This document shows, piece by piece, positions 1-6,938 of a stretch of DNA of 27,758 nt; the first letter of the stretch is position 1; the number at the start of each line of letters is the position of its first letter. The stretch is from positions 1-27,758 of the IMG/VR virus record IMGVR_UViG_3300037847_000874; one strand, 5' to 3'. The DNA comes from a virus. Under the pieces are notes generated by a model. The model made no database searches, was not told the origin of the DNA, and saw only the letters and a list, made by a program, of their open reading frames with translations. The position numbers and the translations under genes are program-made.

Positions 1-114
1 ACAGAAAGGCTCGTGTATATCACCAATAACCAATATGTTATTAGTTTTGTGTTTGCGATAGTTTTGTAATAGTAGTTCTTCATCGGGTTTTAATCTATAA
101 CGATTATTAGGCAT
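1..114 (-). CDS. Partial calcineurin-like phosphoesterase, N-terminal 38 codons (variant copy of the gene at the right end)
   Basis: Reading down from the ATG at 112-114 gives 38 codons that translate identically to the first 38 residues of the phosphoesterase at 27020-27739, including the GDIH metal-binding motif, and the frame runs off the left edge. The two copies differ at four bases (window positions 85, 88, 103 and 106), all synonymous third positions. The start lies one base after the TAG of the holin gene. This is best read as the same locus seen again when a circular or terminally redundant genome was linearised, from a slightly different strain, rather than as a second gene. Confidence 0.85.
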   Translation of the reverse strand, partial: MPNNRYRLKPDEELLLQNYRKHKTNNILVIGDIHEPFC

Positions 115-139
115 ACTATTTGTTTTTGTTAATTTTTTC
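1..139. repeat. Imperfect terminal direct repeat, left copy
   Basis: Positions 1-120 align without gaps to 27626-27745 with six mismatches (85, 88, 103, 106, 116, 118). Beyond 120 the similarity continues with small gaps into the end of the holin gene. The repeat holds the start of the phosphoesterase and the end of the holin gene, and implies that the window ends join. Confidence 0.9.
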
Positions 140-514
140 TAAACCTCTAGAACCAAAGTATGCACCTATTACAGTGATTAAAACAATTTGTAATAAATCT
201 ACCCATTTGTCATCTACAACAAATTCTATAACTCCAGCGTCTATGAATATAAGTAAAGTAGTAGAAACAACTAACCAACCCAATACTAAAGGTCTAATGT
301 TACGAGGCAACCAACTTTCTTGCTGATTATCTGACTGCCAACGCTTAGTTACTTCTTGTGCTATATCTTTTTCAAATTGATGTATAGCCTTATTAACTTC
401 AGCTTTTACTAATTCTTTTTCTTCTGCGCTTGTATGTATTTTATCAATAGCATTACCAACACTATTAACTAAATCACTAGCACCAGCACTAAATATTTTT
501 TTTAATATAGCCAT
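116..514 (-). CDS. Holin-like membrane protein (3TM holin type)
   Basis: 132 aa. Residues 1-65 are an amphipathic, charged N-terminal region. A WLPRNIRPLVLGWLVV segment starts a first hydrophobic span near 73-93, and a second runs from about 105 to 122, followed by a short basic tail. The IRPL motif just before the first membrane span and the overall layout resemble the phage holin family with two to three TM segments (GTA_holin_3TM type). The gene overlaps the upstream M15 peptidase gene by 13 nt, a typical endolysin-holin cassette. The likely role is timed permeabilisation of the inner membrane to release or activate the endolysin. The variant copy at the right window edge ends in KIKK-stop instead of KINKNK-stop. 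A purely structural membrane protein is the alternative. Confidence 0.72.
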   Translation of the reverse strand: MAILKKIFSAGASDLVNSVGNAIDKIHTSAEEKELVKAEVNKAIHQFEKDIAQEVTKRWQSDNQQESWLPRNIRPLVLGWLVVSTTLLIFIDAGVIEFVVDDKWVDLLQIVLITVIGAYFGSRGLEKINKNK

Positions 515-882
515 ATTGCATTACCTTTATCTGTATCGTTATCTACGTGTATAAAAGTTTTAGCTATACCCACCCTACGACCTAAACCAACTTTAAACAA
601 AGCATTTAATATTTTACTTCTATCTGCACTATTATTACAGTGTATATCAACTGCTTTACAAGGCACTTTAACGTGACTACTACCAACTCGACCACCTACA
701 TTTAGATTGTGTGCTGGTTGCCTATACGCACTATTTATTTTAAATGGTATGCCAGCTATATCTCTTGCACTGTCTAATTTGTGTAAAAAATCTATACACA
801 TTTTACCACCATCAGACGTAGGTAAACCACTACCATCTAATGTTGGACAGTCAAATTCTTCAAAATTAAAATATTGTAACAT
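502..882 (-). CDS. Peptidase M15-family endolysin (L,D-/D-alanyl-type peptidoglycan peptidase)
   Basis: 126 aa, the usual length for a stand-alone M15 (VanY/L-alanyl-D-glutamate peptidase-like) phage lysin. Visible motifs are SAYRQPAHN in the middle, the zinc site SSHVKVPCKAVDIHC (S-x-H ... A-x-D), and a C-terminal FIHVDND supplying the second catalytic and zinc histidine. No signal peptide is seen, consistent with holin-dependent export. It is coupled to the downstream holin by a 13-nt overlap. The ATG at 880-882 is preceded by a TAATG junction with the relic reading frame described at 883-1081. It probably cleaves peptide crosslinks of the host cell wall at lysis. Confidence 0.85.
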   Translation of the reverse strand: MLQYFNFEEFDCPTLDGSGLPTSDGGKMCIDFLHKLDSARDIAGIPFKINSAYRQPAHNLNVGGRVGSSHVKVPCKAVDIHCNNSADRSKILNALFKVGLGRRVGIAKTFIHVDNDTDKGNAIWLY

Positions 883-1081
883 TAGCGTTTTTTTAAATTT
901 TTTTTGATTTTACTTGTTTTTGTCAAAATCATTTTTAAGCCTATTTATAGCGTGTTTAAGCAACTTTACACTAGCTAGCATATCAGCATATCAAAACTTC
1001 GAGATGTTGCAATAGACTAAAATTACTAGATAATGATTTTAACACTTTTTTGTAAAAAAAATAATTGTGTTTTTTCTTGTA
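883..1081 (-). other. Gene-poor stretch with fragments of a possibly decayed small gene
   Basis: No intact ORF of convincing length. Minus-strand fragments in different frames join into one helical, lysine-rich peptide if two small indels are allowed. An N-terminal part lies near 1069-1006, a middle part starts MLASVKLLKHAINRL near 980, and a lysine-rich end finishes with TAA at 881-883 in TAATG overlap with the endolysin start. A tandem 8-bp duplication sits at the first break. It could equally be non-coding AT-rich spacer. Confidence is low. Confidence 0.3.
977..992. repeat. Tandem 8-bp duplication
   Basis: AGCATATC occurs twice in direct tandem (977-984 and 985-992). An 8-nt duplication changes the reading frame, and it lies at the point where the fragments of the putative decayed gene lose register. 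Confidence 0.8.
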
Positions 1082-1168
1082 TTATTTACAAGTTTTGTTA
1101 TTGCACTTGTTAAAACAAACTTTTTTAAAACTTAGTAAGTAGACTAATTTGCATATAAATTCTTTCAT
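1082..1168 (-). CDS. 28-aa cysteine-containing peptide
   Basis: Its ATG overlaps the stop of the upstream 69-aa gene as ATGA (1165-1168), the same coupling used by its neighbours, which supports translation. The peptide starts MKEFICKLVYLLSFKKVC and ends in a basic tail. Its four cysteines are at residues 6, 18, 22 and 27. It has a short hydrophobic N-terminal half and a C-x3-C-x4-C tail that could bind metal or form disulfides. I do not recognise it. Its position among small membrane genes next to the lysis cassette suggests a membrane or lysis accessory role, but that is inference only. Confidence 0.5.
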   Translation of the reverse strand: MKEFICKLVYLLSFKKVCFNKCNNKTCK

Positions 1169-1374
1169 TTTTTTTGTTTTATAAATTCTAATATTATATC
1201 AATTTTTTTTTTCATTTCTTCAATATTGTCTGCTGCTCTTTCGTGATGACGACTAAATTGATTTTTTACCTCATAAAGCGAAAAAACCAAAAAACGATAA
1301 AGTGCATACAAAGCACCTAATAACAAAACTAAAGGCAAACCATAACCCTCTATTAGTTGTAGTATCTGTTCCAT
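1165..1374 (-). CDS. Small membrane protein with C-terminal coiled coil
   Basis: 69 aa. A single hydrophobic segment (about residues 10-34, GLPLVLLLGALYALYRFLVF) is followed by a charged helical region rich in K and E that could form a coiled coil. Start and stop share bases with the neighbouring genes (1374 above; ATGA at 1165-1168 below). It sits just ahead of the endolysin and holin genes in the operon. The topology fits an accessory holin, antiholin or inner-membrane spanin-like protein. No diagnostic motif is present, so the function is unassigned. Confidence 0.75.
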   Translation of the reverse strand: MEQILQLIEGYGLPLVLLLGALYALYRFLVFSLYEVKNQFSRHHERAADNIEEMKKKIDIILEFIKQKK

Positions 1375-1601
1375 TATCTTCTATGTTTACAAGTGTTAAG
1401 TGTTGCTATCTCTTTTTCTAATTCTACAATCCTATCTTCACACTCATTAATTATCTTTATCTTTTTTTCTAGTCTTTGCTCTAATACTTGTATATCTTCA
1501 TCTAGCTGACCTATTTGACTGTATGCTATACCCATAGTAAATATTATACCTATAATCCATATAATGTTACCTATGCTTATTGTAAAGTCTTTTTGTATCA
1601 T
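1374..1601 (-). CDS. Small membrane protein with long coiled coil
   Basis: 75 aa. One N-terminal membrane segment (about residues 8-28, SIGNIIWIIGIIFTMGIAYS) is followed by a heptad-like helix (Q-L-D-E-D-I-Q-V-L-E-Q-R-L) to residue about 68 and a short basic end with one cysteine. The start is coupled by ATGA to the 40-aa basic protein upstream. An N-in TM anchor with a periplasmic coiled coil is the layout of an i-spanin, which would fit beside a lysis cassette, but no partner outer-membrane lipoprotein with a lipobox was found. Confidence 0.75.
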   Translation of the reverse strand: MIQKDFTISIGNIIWIIGIIFTMGIAYSQIGQLDEDIQVLEQRLEKKIKIINECEDRIVELEKEIATLNTCKHRR

Positions 1602-1720
1602 CTACCTTGCCCTCGATATTTTTTCTTGTAACCACTTTGACCTTTGCTAGCATTTTTGCTATGCTTAGTTCTTTTAACTTTTGGTTTTTGTATAAAACTT
1701 GATATTATTTTTTTAGCCAT
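1598..1720 (-). CDS. 40-aa highly basic protein
   Basis: Starts ATG at 1718-1720 inside a TAATG overlap with the upstream gene and stops at 1598-1600 in an ATGA overlap with the next gene, so it is locked into the operon at both ends. About a third of the residues are K or R, with SKNASKGQSGYKKKYRGQGR at the C-terminus. The composition suggests nucleic-acid binding, possibly a minor virion component. I recall similar short basic proteins next to connector genes in marine Bacteroidetes phages, but that is unverified recall. Confidence 0.75.
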   Translation of the reverse strand: MAKKIISSFIQKPKVKRTKHSKNASKGQSGYKKKYRGQGR

Positions 1721-1881
1721 TATTTATTTTTACGATATGTTATATATCTATCAACAGTATATATAATTGATACTAACAATAGTATAATTTGTAACACTTG
1801 CTCTACTTCTGTAAAGCTAATCATTAGTGTTACGCTATTTAACCCTAGTACATCTGCGTTTTGACTTATCAGATTTTTCAT
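1720..1881 (-). CDS. 53-aa single-pass membrane protein
   Basis: Starts ATG at 1879-1881 and stops at 1720-1722, joined by TAATG to the 40-aa basic protein. The N-terminal half is neutral to acidic (NADVLGLNSVTLMISFTEVE). Residues about 29-43 (VLQIILLLVSIIYTV) form one membrane helix, followed by a basic tail. The size and topology suit a small holin-like or accessory lysis protein. The start overlaps the second in-frame stop of the connector gene (see 1881-1937). Function not established. Confidence 0.75.
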   Translation of the reverse strand: MKNLISQNADVLGLNSVTLMISFTEVEQVLQIILLLVSIIYTVDRYITYRKNK

Positions 1882-1937
1882 TATTTTTTTTTGTTAAATA
1901 GCTTTTTAGCTTTATTATATTTTCTTGCTTTATCTTA
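1881..1937 (-). other. In-frame 17-codon extension beyond the stop of the connector gene
   Basis: After the TAA at 1935-1937 the same frame stays open for 17 codons (DKARKYNKAKKLFNKKK) to a TAA at 1881-1883, which overlaps the next ATG as TAATG. That is exactly the junction style used elsewhere in this operon. It therefore looks like the ancestral C-terminus, cut off by a nonsense change or reached by readthrough. Confidence 0.45.
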
Positions 1938-2495
1938 TATATCGAAACTCGCATCTAAAAAACTTCTAAGTGTTAATTTATTTTTTTGCTCGTATCTATC
2001 TAATACTATACCACTAAAATACGTATCTTTTGTAGGTGCTAAATCACCATTACTATTAGTGTTGTATTCAGGGTACAAGTGATTAAAATTACATATGTAA
2101 TCAACTAATCTTTTAGCATAGTATTCAGCAGTATTGCTTACTATATCTCGCATATACTTAATATCTTCTAATGATGCTGGTGTAGATGTTTCTGATATTT
2201 TACGCACTATATCTTTGTTCATTATTTTGTATGATAAAAAAGGTAAACACTCATACAAAGCATAGTGTATTAATACAGGTTGTATATATTCATCTAATAG
2301 TAGTGTGTAGTTTGCAGTAAGTGAATTAGCAGTTATATCTGCTTGTAACTTATCGTATAAGTCAGTGCCTAACAACTGATGTATATGAATATCTTGCGCT
2401 ACCTTAATGTATGGTAACAATAACTCTACATCTACATTACCATTGATAGTAGTAGATTTTTTTATAGTGTCCTCACTTACAAATAATACTGCCAT
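1935..2495 (-). CDS. Head-tail connector/adaptor-like protein (DUF6712-like)
   Basis: 186 aa. It begins MAVLFVSEDTIKKSTTINGN and contains LLPYIKVAQDIHIHQLLGT and MRDIVSNTAEYYAKRLVDYI, a helical pattern I associate with connector-type proteins of Bacteroidetes phages (DUF6712). It lies downstream of the portal gene, separated from it by two small coiled-coil genes, in the place expected of a protein that docks on the portal ring to close the head or join the tail. Mostly alpha-helical, no membrane segments. A possible lost or read-through basic C-terminal tail is described separately. The family call rests on remembered sequence pattern, not a search. Confidence 0.6.
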   Translation of the reverse strand: MAVLFVSEDTIKKSTTINGNVDVELLLPYIKVAQDIHIHQLLGTDLYDKLQADITANSLTANYTLLLDEYIQPVLIHYALYECLPFLSYKIMNKDIVRKISETSTPASLEDIKYMRDIVSNTAEYYAKRLVDYICNFNHLYPEYNTNSNGDLAPTKDTYFSGIVLDRYEQKNKLTLRSFLDASFDI

Positions 2496-2505
2496 AGTTT
2501 ATATA

Positions 2506-2913
2506 TTATGATATGCTTTCGCTAGTTTTTCTTAATGCGTTATATGCTTGTTGGCACATTTTAATATCGTTATCAGCTTGTTTATCAAAATACAAACCAT
2601 CTACTGCGTAACTATATGTAATATCTTTAATATCTTTTACATTTATGCCTAATGCTTTTATATCTTGTTCTAGCTTTTTGCTATTTTTTTCAATTTTAAC
2701 ATTACGCTTTTGTATGTTTTCTAAATGCCCCATAGCTTTAGCTAGTTCAGACATAGATGAACGTAGTATTTGTCTAAACTTACTTCTTGATTTATCATTA
2801 GCAGATACATCTGACATAATATCATCGTGTGTACCTAACTCTACCTTATGCGTGTCTAGTTCTATACCATTAAATAGTTTACCTAGTGCTATGTTTAATT
2901 CTTTATTGTTCAT
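2506..2913 (-). CDS. Small coiled-coil virion/scaffold-associated protein carrying a KVELG motif
   Basis: 135 aa, strongly helical and charged, with a coiled coil over about residues 45-95. Residues 23-27 are KVELG followed by THDD, the same short motif found near the N-terminus of three other small helical proteins here. It overlaps the upstream 115-aa gene by one base (TAATG-type junction at 2913). Lying between portal and connector, it is probably an assembly or internal virion protein. No catalytic motif. The function is unknown, and the motif may mark processing by the phage protease. Confidence 0.7.
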   Translation of the reverse strand: MNNKELNIALGKLFNGIELDTHKVELGTHDDIMSDVSANDKSRSKFRQILRSSMSELAKAMGHLENIQKRNVKIEKNSKKLEQDIKALGINVKDIKDITYSYAVDGLYFDKQADNDIKMCQQAYNALRKTSESIS

Positions 2914-3260
2914 TATATATTGCTTTTTACATTTCTTAAATCTGTAATTGCTTTCCTGTGCTTATCTAAAACTCGTTCAAAGTCGCTTTTTATTTTTTGC
3001 GCTTTATTTACATAATCATCTGCGCCTATATCCTCTGCATAATCCATAGCCTGACCTGTGAGTTTTATAGCTTTTTCTAGTGCGCCTGTTGTATCTGCTA
3101 AATCAGACAAAGCACCCATAACATTTTTCATAGCAGATTTGCTTTTTGCTACTGCCTTATCTCTTAGATTAAGTGCGTCATCTAACATACTTAACTCTAC
3201 TTTTTCAGACTTTAGGTTTAGTCTGTTTTGTTCTTCACTTAAATTCTTAAAGTAATTCAT
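2913..3260 (-). CDS. Small coiled-coil protein carrying a KVELS motif
   Basis: 115 aa, helical throughout. Residues 15-28 read NLKSEKVELSMLDD, closely matching the ITLKTQKVELAVIDD segment of the 142-aa protein at 6078-6506, which suggests the N-termini are related. The remainder is a K/D/A-rich helix (KAVAKSKSAMKNVMGALSDL). It starts 14 nt after the portal stop. Likely an assembly chaperone, scaffold or internal head protein; no enzyme motif seen. Confidence 0.7.
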   Translation of the reverse strand: MNYFKNLSEEQNRLNLKSEKVELSMLDDALNLRDKAVAKSKSAMKNVMGALSDLADTTGALEKAIKLTGQAMDYAEDIGADDYVNKAQKIKSDFERVLDKHRKAITDLRNVKSNI

Positions 3261-3274
3261 TTTAATATCCTTTT

Positions 3275-5119
3275 TTATTTTCTTATAAAACCTTTATCTG
3301 CTCTACGCTTAGGTGCAATAGCAACACTTCTTTCACTTTTCTTTTGTGGTTCAGGCTTAAACCCAGCACTTCTAGCTTTTGCAACACTTACAACTTTATC
3401 TGTATTTAGTGGTTTATCACCTAACTTAGTAACATATATTCTACGATACCATCTATGGTGGCAATTACCACCACCTTTATACAACCATATAGAATAAGTA
3501 TCTGCACCACCAGCACCCCAGCCTTTATTTACAGGCATTTTACCCATTCTTAATATATCTTCTTTACGATATACTTTGTTTGCTGCTAACATCTTCTTAC
3601 AAAACTCTCTACTATTACCTTCTTCTTTTCTTTTTAAACCTTTATCTTCGTTGTAATAATATCTTACTCTGTAAAGGTTACCATCTCTATCAGTACCGTC
3701 TTGTTCAGATTTTGCTTTAGGTATTGCTCTACCTGTATTAGCTAACTCTAATTTTTCTAAGTTATATTCAAAATCAAAATCAGGGTGTTCGCCTTCTGCA
3801 TCATCTTCATCTACTAACTCCCAGTTATCTAAATCTTCTTCTTCGCCATATTCAGCTAGAAATTTATCTAACTCTGTATATTCAGCTAAATTTTGTTCTT
3901 CAGCTACTGTTTCTTCTTCTTGTGTCAGTGGTGCATATCCTAACTCCTCTCTAATTTCATCTTGTGTCAATACGTCTTTCAGTGTTTCAGCATCAAACAT
4001 AGAATTTAACGGTTTAGCATCTTTTATGCTTAGTGGTATAGTAACACCATTTATTGCTAAAAGTTTCTTAAACGTCTTTAAAAGCTGATTTTGAAAGGGT
4101 TTTACTACACTATTCATATACAATTCGTAGGCTTGTAATAATTCGTTACGACCACCTAATTGACCTTCTGTTTTAACACCTAATAGCATAGGGCTTGTTA
4201 CCCTATGACCTATCATTATGTTCTGTATGCACAATTCATTTAGTACAGTATATTGCTTATCTGCATCAGATACTTGTATAGGTATAATTTCAGGCTTACT
4301 AGCAGCATCATCACTAAACGTAAGTACAAATTTACCAGCATTGTTAGAGCCTGTAAACTTTTTTGCTATTTGTCTTTCTATCTGTACTCGTTCTTCACGT
4401 GTTGGTATGCCATTAGCAAAATTAATAAAGTACGAACCACTAAAACCATTAGTAATATTGTTTAGGTGAAAATCTGATGTTAGATTATCTATCTGTATCC
4501 AATTTGTACTAGCTACATAATCAGGAGTGTGGTATAATTCCATAGCTGGAGAGTATAAACCACTATATAATAATTGGCTACCTTCGCTTCTATCCATCAT
4601 ATTAAATGGCATTATATGCTTAGGTGCGTATTCTTTCTTTCTGTATTGTGTCCAATCTGTACTTAGGTAGTAGCAAGGTACTTTACCATCTTTATCAGGT
4701 ACACCAATTCTAACTTGTTCTACTGGTACGTGGTGTAGTTCAGCTATCTTAGTTTTGTCTTTAGACCATATAACATTTATAGCGTATGCACCTTGTAGTT
4801 TTAAGTCAAAAGCTAATTTCACAAATAGTTCGTGTGCGCTTTCTTGACTATTAACAGATGCTAGAAACTTTTTAAGTGCAACATATTGTGTTAAATCATC
4901 ACTTTCTTCTATTAAAAAATCATCGCCAGCTATCATAGATGCAGTAGCATTAATAATTGCACTATTTGTAGCACTATTGTTATATAAATCTATTAAGTAT
5001 TGTGGGTAATTATTTTTATACTCACCATCACCGTAACCTATCCAATCAGCACCACTAACTTCTATGCTTTTAGGTTGTACTTCGTTTGTTAGATTTATAT
5101 TTATTAGTCTTTCTTTCAT
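3275..5119 (-). CDS. Portal protein with fused C-terminal domain
   Basis: 614 aa. The N-terminal ~400 residues look like a PBSX/HK97-type portal: SAIINATASMIAG (crossing helix region), LKLQGAYAINVIWSKD, HHVPVEQVRIG, and the late signature VTSPMLLGVKTEGQLGGRNE before a helical stem. Residues 400-455 are a highly acidic linker. Residues 456-460 (KLELA) match the motif shared with the small scaffold-like proteins. Residues 482-565 form a separate conserved-looking domain (REFCKKMLAANKVYRKEDI, NKGWGAGGADTYSIWLYKGG, then a C-H-H cluster), followed by a basic tail. The portal ring is the DNA entry and exit channel at one capsid vertex. The ATG at 5117-5119 overlaps the upstream stop as TAATG. Confidence 0.85.
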   Translation of the reverse strand: MKERLININLTNEVQPKSIEVSGADWIGYGDGEYKNNYPQYLIDLYNNSATNSAIINATASMIAGDDFLIEESDDLTQYVALKKFLASVNSQESAHELFVKLAFDLKLQGAYAINVIWSKDKTKIAELHHVPVEQVRIGVPDKDGKVPCYYLSTDWTQYRKKEYAPKHIMPFNMMDRSEGSQLLYSGLYSPAMELYHTPDYVASTNWIQIDNLTSDFHLNNITNGFSGSYFINFANGIPTREERVQIERQIAKKFTGSNNAGKFVLTFSDDAASKPEIIPIQVSDADKQYTVLNELCIQNIMIGHRVTSPMLLGVKTEGQLGGRNELLQAYELYMNSVVKPFQNQLLKTFKKLLAINGVTIPLSIKDAKPLNSMFDAETLKDVLTQDEIREELGYAPLTQEEETVAEEQNLAEYTELDKFLAEYGEEEDLDNWELVDEDDAEGEHPDFDFEYNLEKLELANTGRAIPKAKSEQDGTDRDGNLYRVRYYYNEDKGLKRKEEGNSREFCKKMLAANKVYRKEDILRMGKMPVNKGWGAGGADTYSIWLYKGGGNCHHRWYRRIYVTKLGDKPLNTDKVVSVAKARSAGFKPEPQKKSERSVAIAPKRRADKGFIRK

Positions 5120-5814
5120 TATAAACCGTTTCTATATCTAATATCTTGTATTACTGGTGCTAAATCAGTGTCAGATTTTCTATCATTAAAAAAAACTAAC
5201 TCGTACATAAAACAATCAGTAGCACCATTACCTAGTCTTGTAAAATCAAATAAATCAGTTATAGTTGTAGCAATATTATTTGCAGTTGCATCATCTATAT
5301 CTATTGTTAAAGTTCCATCACTTAATCTTCTCAAAGTCAATAAAAACTTACCAGTTGGTAAGGTACCAGTTGTTAAAGTAGCATCATAGTTAACACCATT
5401 GGCTCTTAATCTCACATTAGCACCATTAGAGCCACGATATAATCTAAATTCATCGTTACCTAAACGACCAAATACTGCTTCATTAGCAGCACCACTTTCT
5501 ACTACATCTAATACTGCTATAATTGTAAATGTACCTAAGTTTAATTGGTCAGAAGTTGTAGATATAAAACCCTTATCAGTAGTGTTAAAATTTACTGCAC
5601 CAGTTGTAGTGTTTATAGGTAAAACACCACTAAGTACATCTAAATCCATATCTTCTGTTGTGTTACCACTACTGTCAGCCCATACAGTTAAATTACCACT
5701 ACTAACGGTTTGACCAGTCTTTAGCTTATACCACGCTTTAATATTTGGTACAGAAGCTATATCAAAGCCTTCTATAATGCCTGTATGTAATTTTAATGCG
5801 TTTGCTAAAAACAT
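5119..5814 (-). CDS. LamG/concanavalin-like virion protein
   Basis: 231 aa, beta-rich. The segment KAWYKLKTGQTVSSGNLTVW followed by ADSSGN is typical of laminin-G/concanavalin-like jelly-roll domains in phage and bacterial surface proteins, and later strands (FTIIAVLDVV, DEFRLYRGSNG, NVRLRANGVN) fit the fold. Such domains often bind carbohydrate, so a surface-exposed head decoration or receptor-interacting protein is plausible. It lies between a small decoration-like gene and the portal, with TAATG coupling to the portal. No signal peptide or membrane segment. Confidence 0.65.
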   Translation of the reverse strand: MFLANALKLHTGIIEGFDIASVPNIKAWYKLKTGQTVSSGNLTVWADSSGNTTEDMDLDVLSGVLPINTTTGAVNFNTTDKGFISTTSDQLNLGTFTIIAVLDVVESGAANEAVFGRLGNDEFRLYRGSNGANVRLRANGVNYDATLTTGTLPTGKFLLTLRRLSDGTLTIDIDDATANNIATTITDLFDFTRLGNGATDCFMYELVFFNDRKSDTDLAPVIQDIRYRNGL

Positions 5815-5815
5815 A

Positions 5816-6076
5816 TTAGTTGCTATAACCTACTGCAACACCACTTGTTATAGTAATTGCAGTAATATTCATAAATAAAACTGTACCTGCTGGTATAGTA
5901 GTGTGTAATGAACTATCACCTGTACCATTAGCGACAGTTATTGCACTAATTACGCTTTGTGTAACAAAGTGTACTGCATAAAAATTTACGCTTGCTTGTG
6001 CGCCTGTAAATATTACGCAGTCGCCTTTTTTTCCTAATTGTTCGTGTAGTAAATCTACTGTATTTTTTATTGCCAT
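5816..6076 (-). CDS. Small structural/decoration-like protein
   Basis: 86 aa. Hydrophobic, Thr/Val/Ala-rich C-terminal half (SVISAITVANGTGDSSLHTT, ITAITITSGVAVGYS) predicted as beta strands. The composition fits a capsid decoration or small tail protein. The stop lies one base before the next ATG. I do not recognise a named family. Confidence 0.65.
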   Translation of the reverse strand: MAIKNTVDLLHEQLGKKGDCVIFTGAQASVNFYAVHFVTQSVISAITVANGTGDSSLHTTIPAGTVLFMNITAITITSGVAVGYSN

Positions 6077-6077
6077 T

Positions 6078-6506
6078 TTATATTGCTTTTATAATTTGTT
6101 TAAAATCATTTTCTTGTTTTTCAAATGTATCTATATCATCTTCTAAACTTTCTACTATTTTAACTACTTCATTAACACCATCAATACTTTTAGCATCAAT
6201 ACCTAACTCTTTTGCTGATGTTGTCAATTTAGTTACAGTCTTTTCTATACGACTTATTAAATCTTTCATATCTTCTACGTCTAATTGTACGTCTTTATAT
6301 GTATCTTCAATTTTCATTATACGACCTCTAACATCTAAATAATCATTCCTTAAATTAGCTACATTTTTAGATACTAAACTATCCATACCTTTAGCTTCGT
6401 TTAATAATTTTTTAAAATCATCTATAACTGCTAACTCTACCTTTTGTGTTTTAAGCGTTATTCTATCTAATTCGCTTTTTGCTTTATTTTCAAAATTTAA
6501 ATCCAT
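6078..6506 (-). CDS. Coiled-coil protein carrying a KVELA motif
   Basis: 142 aa, almost wholly coiled coil (NLRNDYLDVRGRIMKIEDTY, DMKDLISRIEKTVTKL). Residues 22-26 are KVELA in the context ITLKTQKVELAVIDD, matching the 115-aa protein at 2913-3260. It is tightly packed between structural genes. A scaffold-like or internal core role is plausible by analogy with phages in which several small helical core proteins are cleaved by the head protease. Function unproven. Confidence 0.7.
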   Translation of the reverse strand: MDLNFENKAKSELDRITLKTQKVELAVIDDFKKLLNEAKGMDSLVSKNVANLRNDYLDVRGRIMKIEDTYKDVQLDVEDMKDLISRIEKTVTKLTTSAKELGIDAKSIDGVNEVVKIVESLEDDIDTFEKQENDFKQIIKAI

Positions 6507-6509
6507 TTT

Positions 6510-6938
6510 TTATATGTTTAAATATACTGTGTTACTATTTAATGTATTTGTGTTATCTGTTGGCGTGTATTGTGTATATGATACCTCTGTTATTGCTGGG
6601 TTAGAAACAAACGCTTTACCTTTTTCTACTGCTAAATTATCACTTAATGCAGCTAATTCTTCTTTAGTCAAACTTAAATCTGTTACTTCATATATAGTAT
6701 ATGTGTAAAAACCTTCTTCATCAGGTAACGTATTAGGTGGACTACCAACAGCATCGTTAAAAGCAAAAATAGAGTATCTAGGGTAATTAGTCATAGAGCC
6801 ATATGTAAAATATTCTTCTTTAGTCATATCATTTACTAACTTCATATTGTAGTAAATTGTTACACCAGCATTGTTTACCCTTTTTTCTCTAAGTGTAACT
6901 GGTAAATGATTTGCTATACCTTTGACTATATGTACCAT
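6510..6938 (-). CDS. Hypothetical structural protein
   Basis: 142 aa of mixed alpha/beta character. Notable segments are HLPVTLREKRVNNAGVTIYY, SMTNYPRYSIFAFND and DEEGFYTYTIYEV, and the C-terminus is Thr/Asn-rich. It is the first gene after a strong intrinsic terminator and has the AT-rich leader shared with two other genes, so it begins its own transcription or translation unit. I recall similar proteins next to tail-tube or capsid genes in Bacteroidetes phages but cannot name the family. Confidence 0.65.
   Translation of the reverse strand: MVHIVKGIANHLPVTLREKRVNNAGVTIYYNMKLVNDMTKEEYFTYGSMTNYPRYSIFAFNDAVGSPPNTLPDEEGFYTYTIYEVTDLSLTKEELAALSDNLAVEKGKAFVSNPAITEVSYTQYTPTDNTNTLNSNTVYLNI

Noticed and set aside
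1076-1092. CTTGTA-5 nt-TACAAG inverted repeat
   Set aside because: Falls at the end of the 28-aa gene with no U-run on the minus strand. Kept only as a resemblance to the dyad at 19415, not as a terminator.
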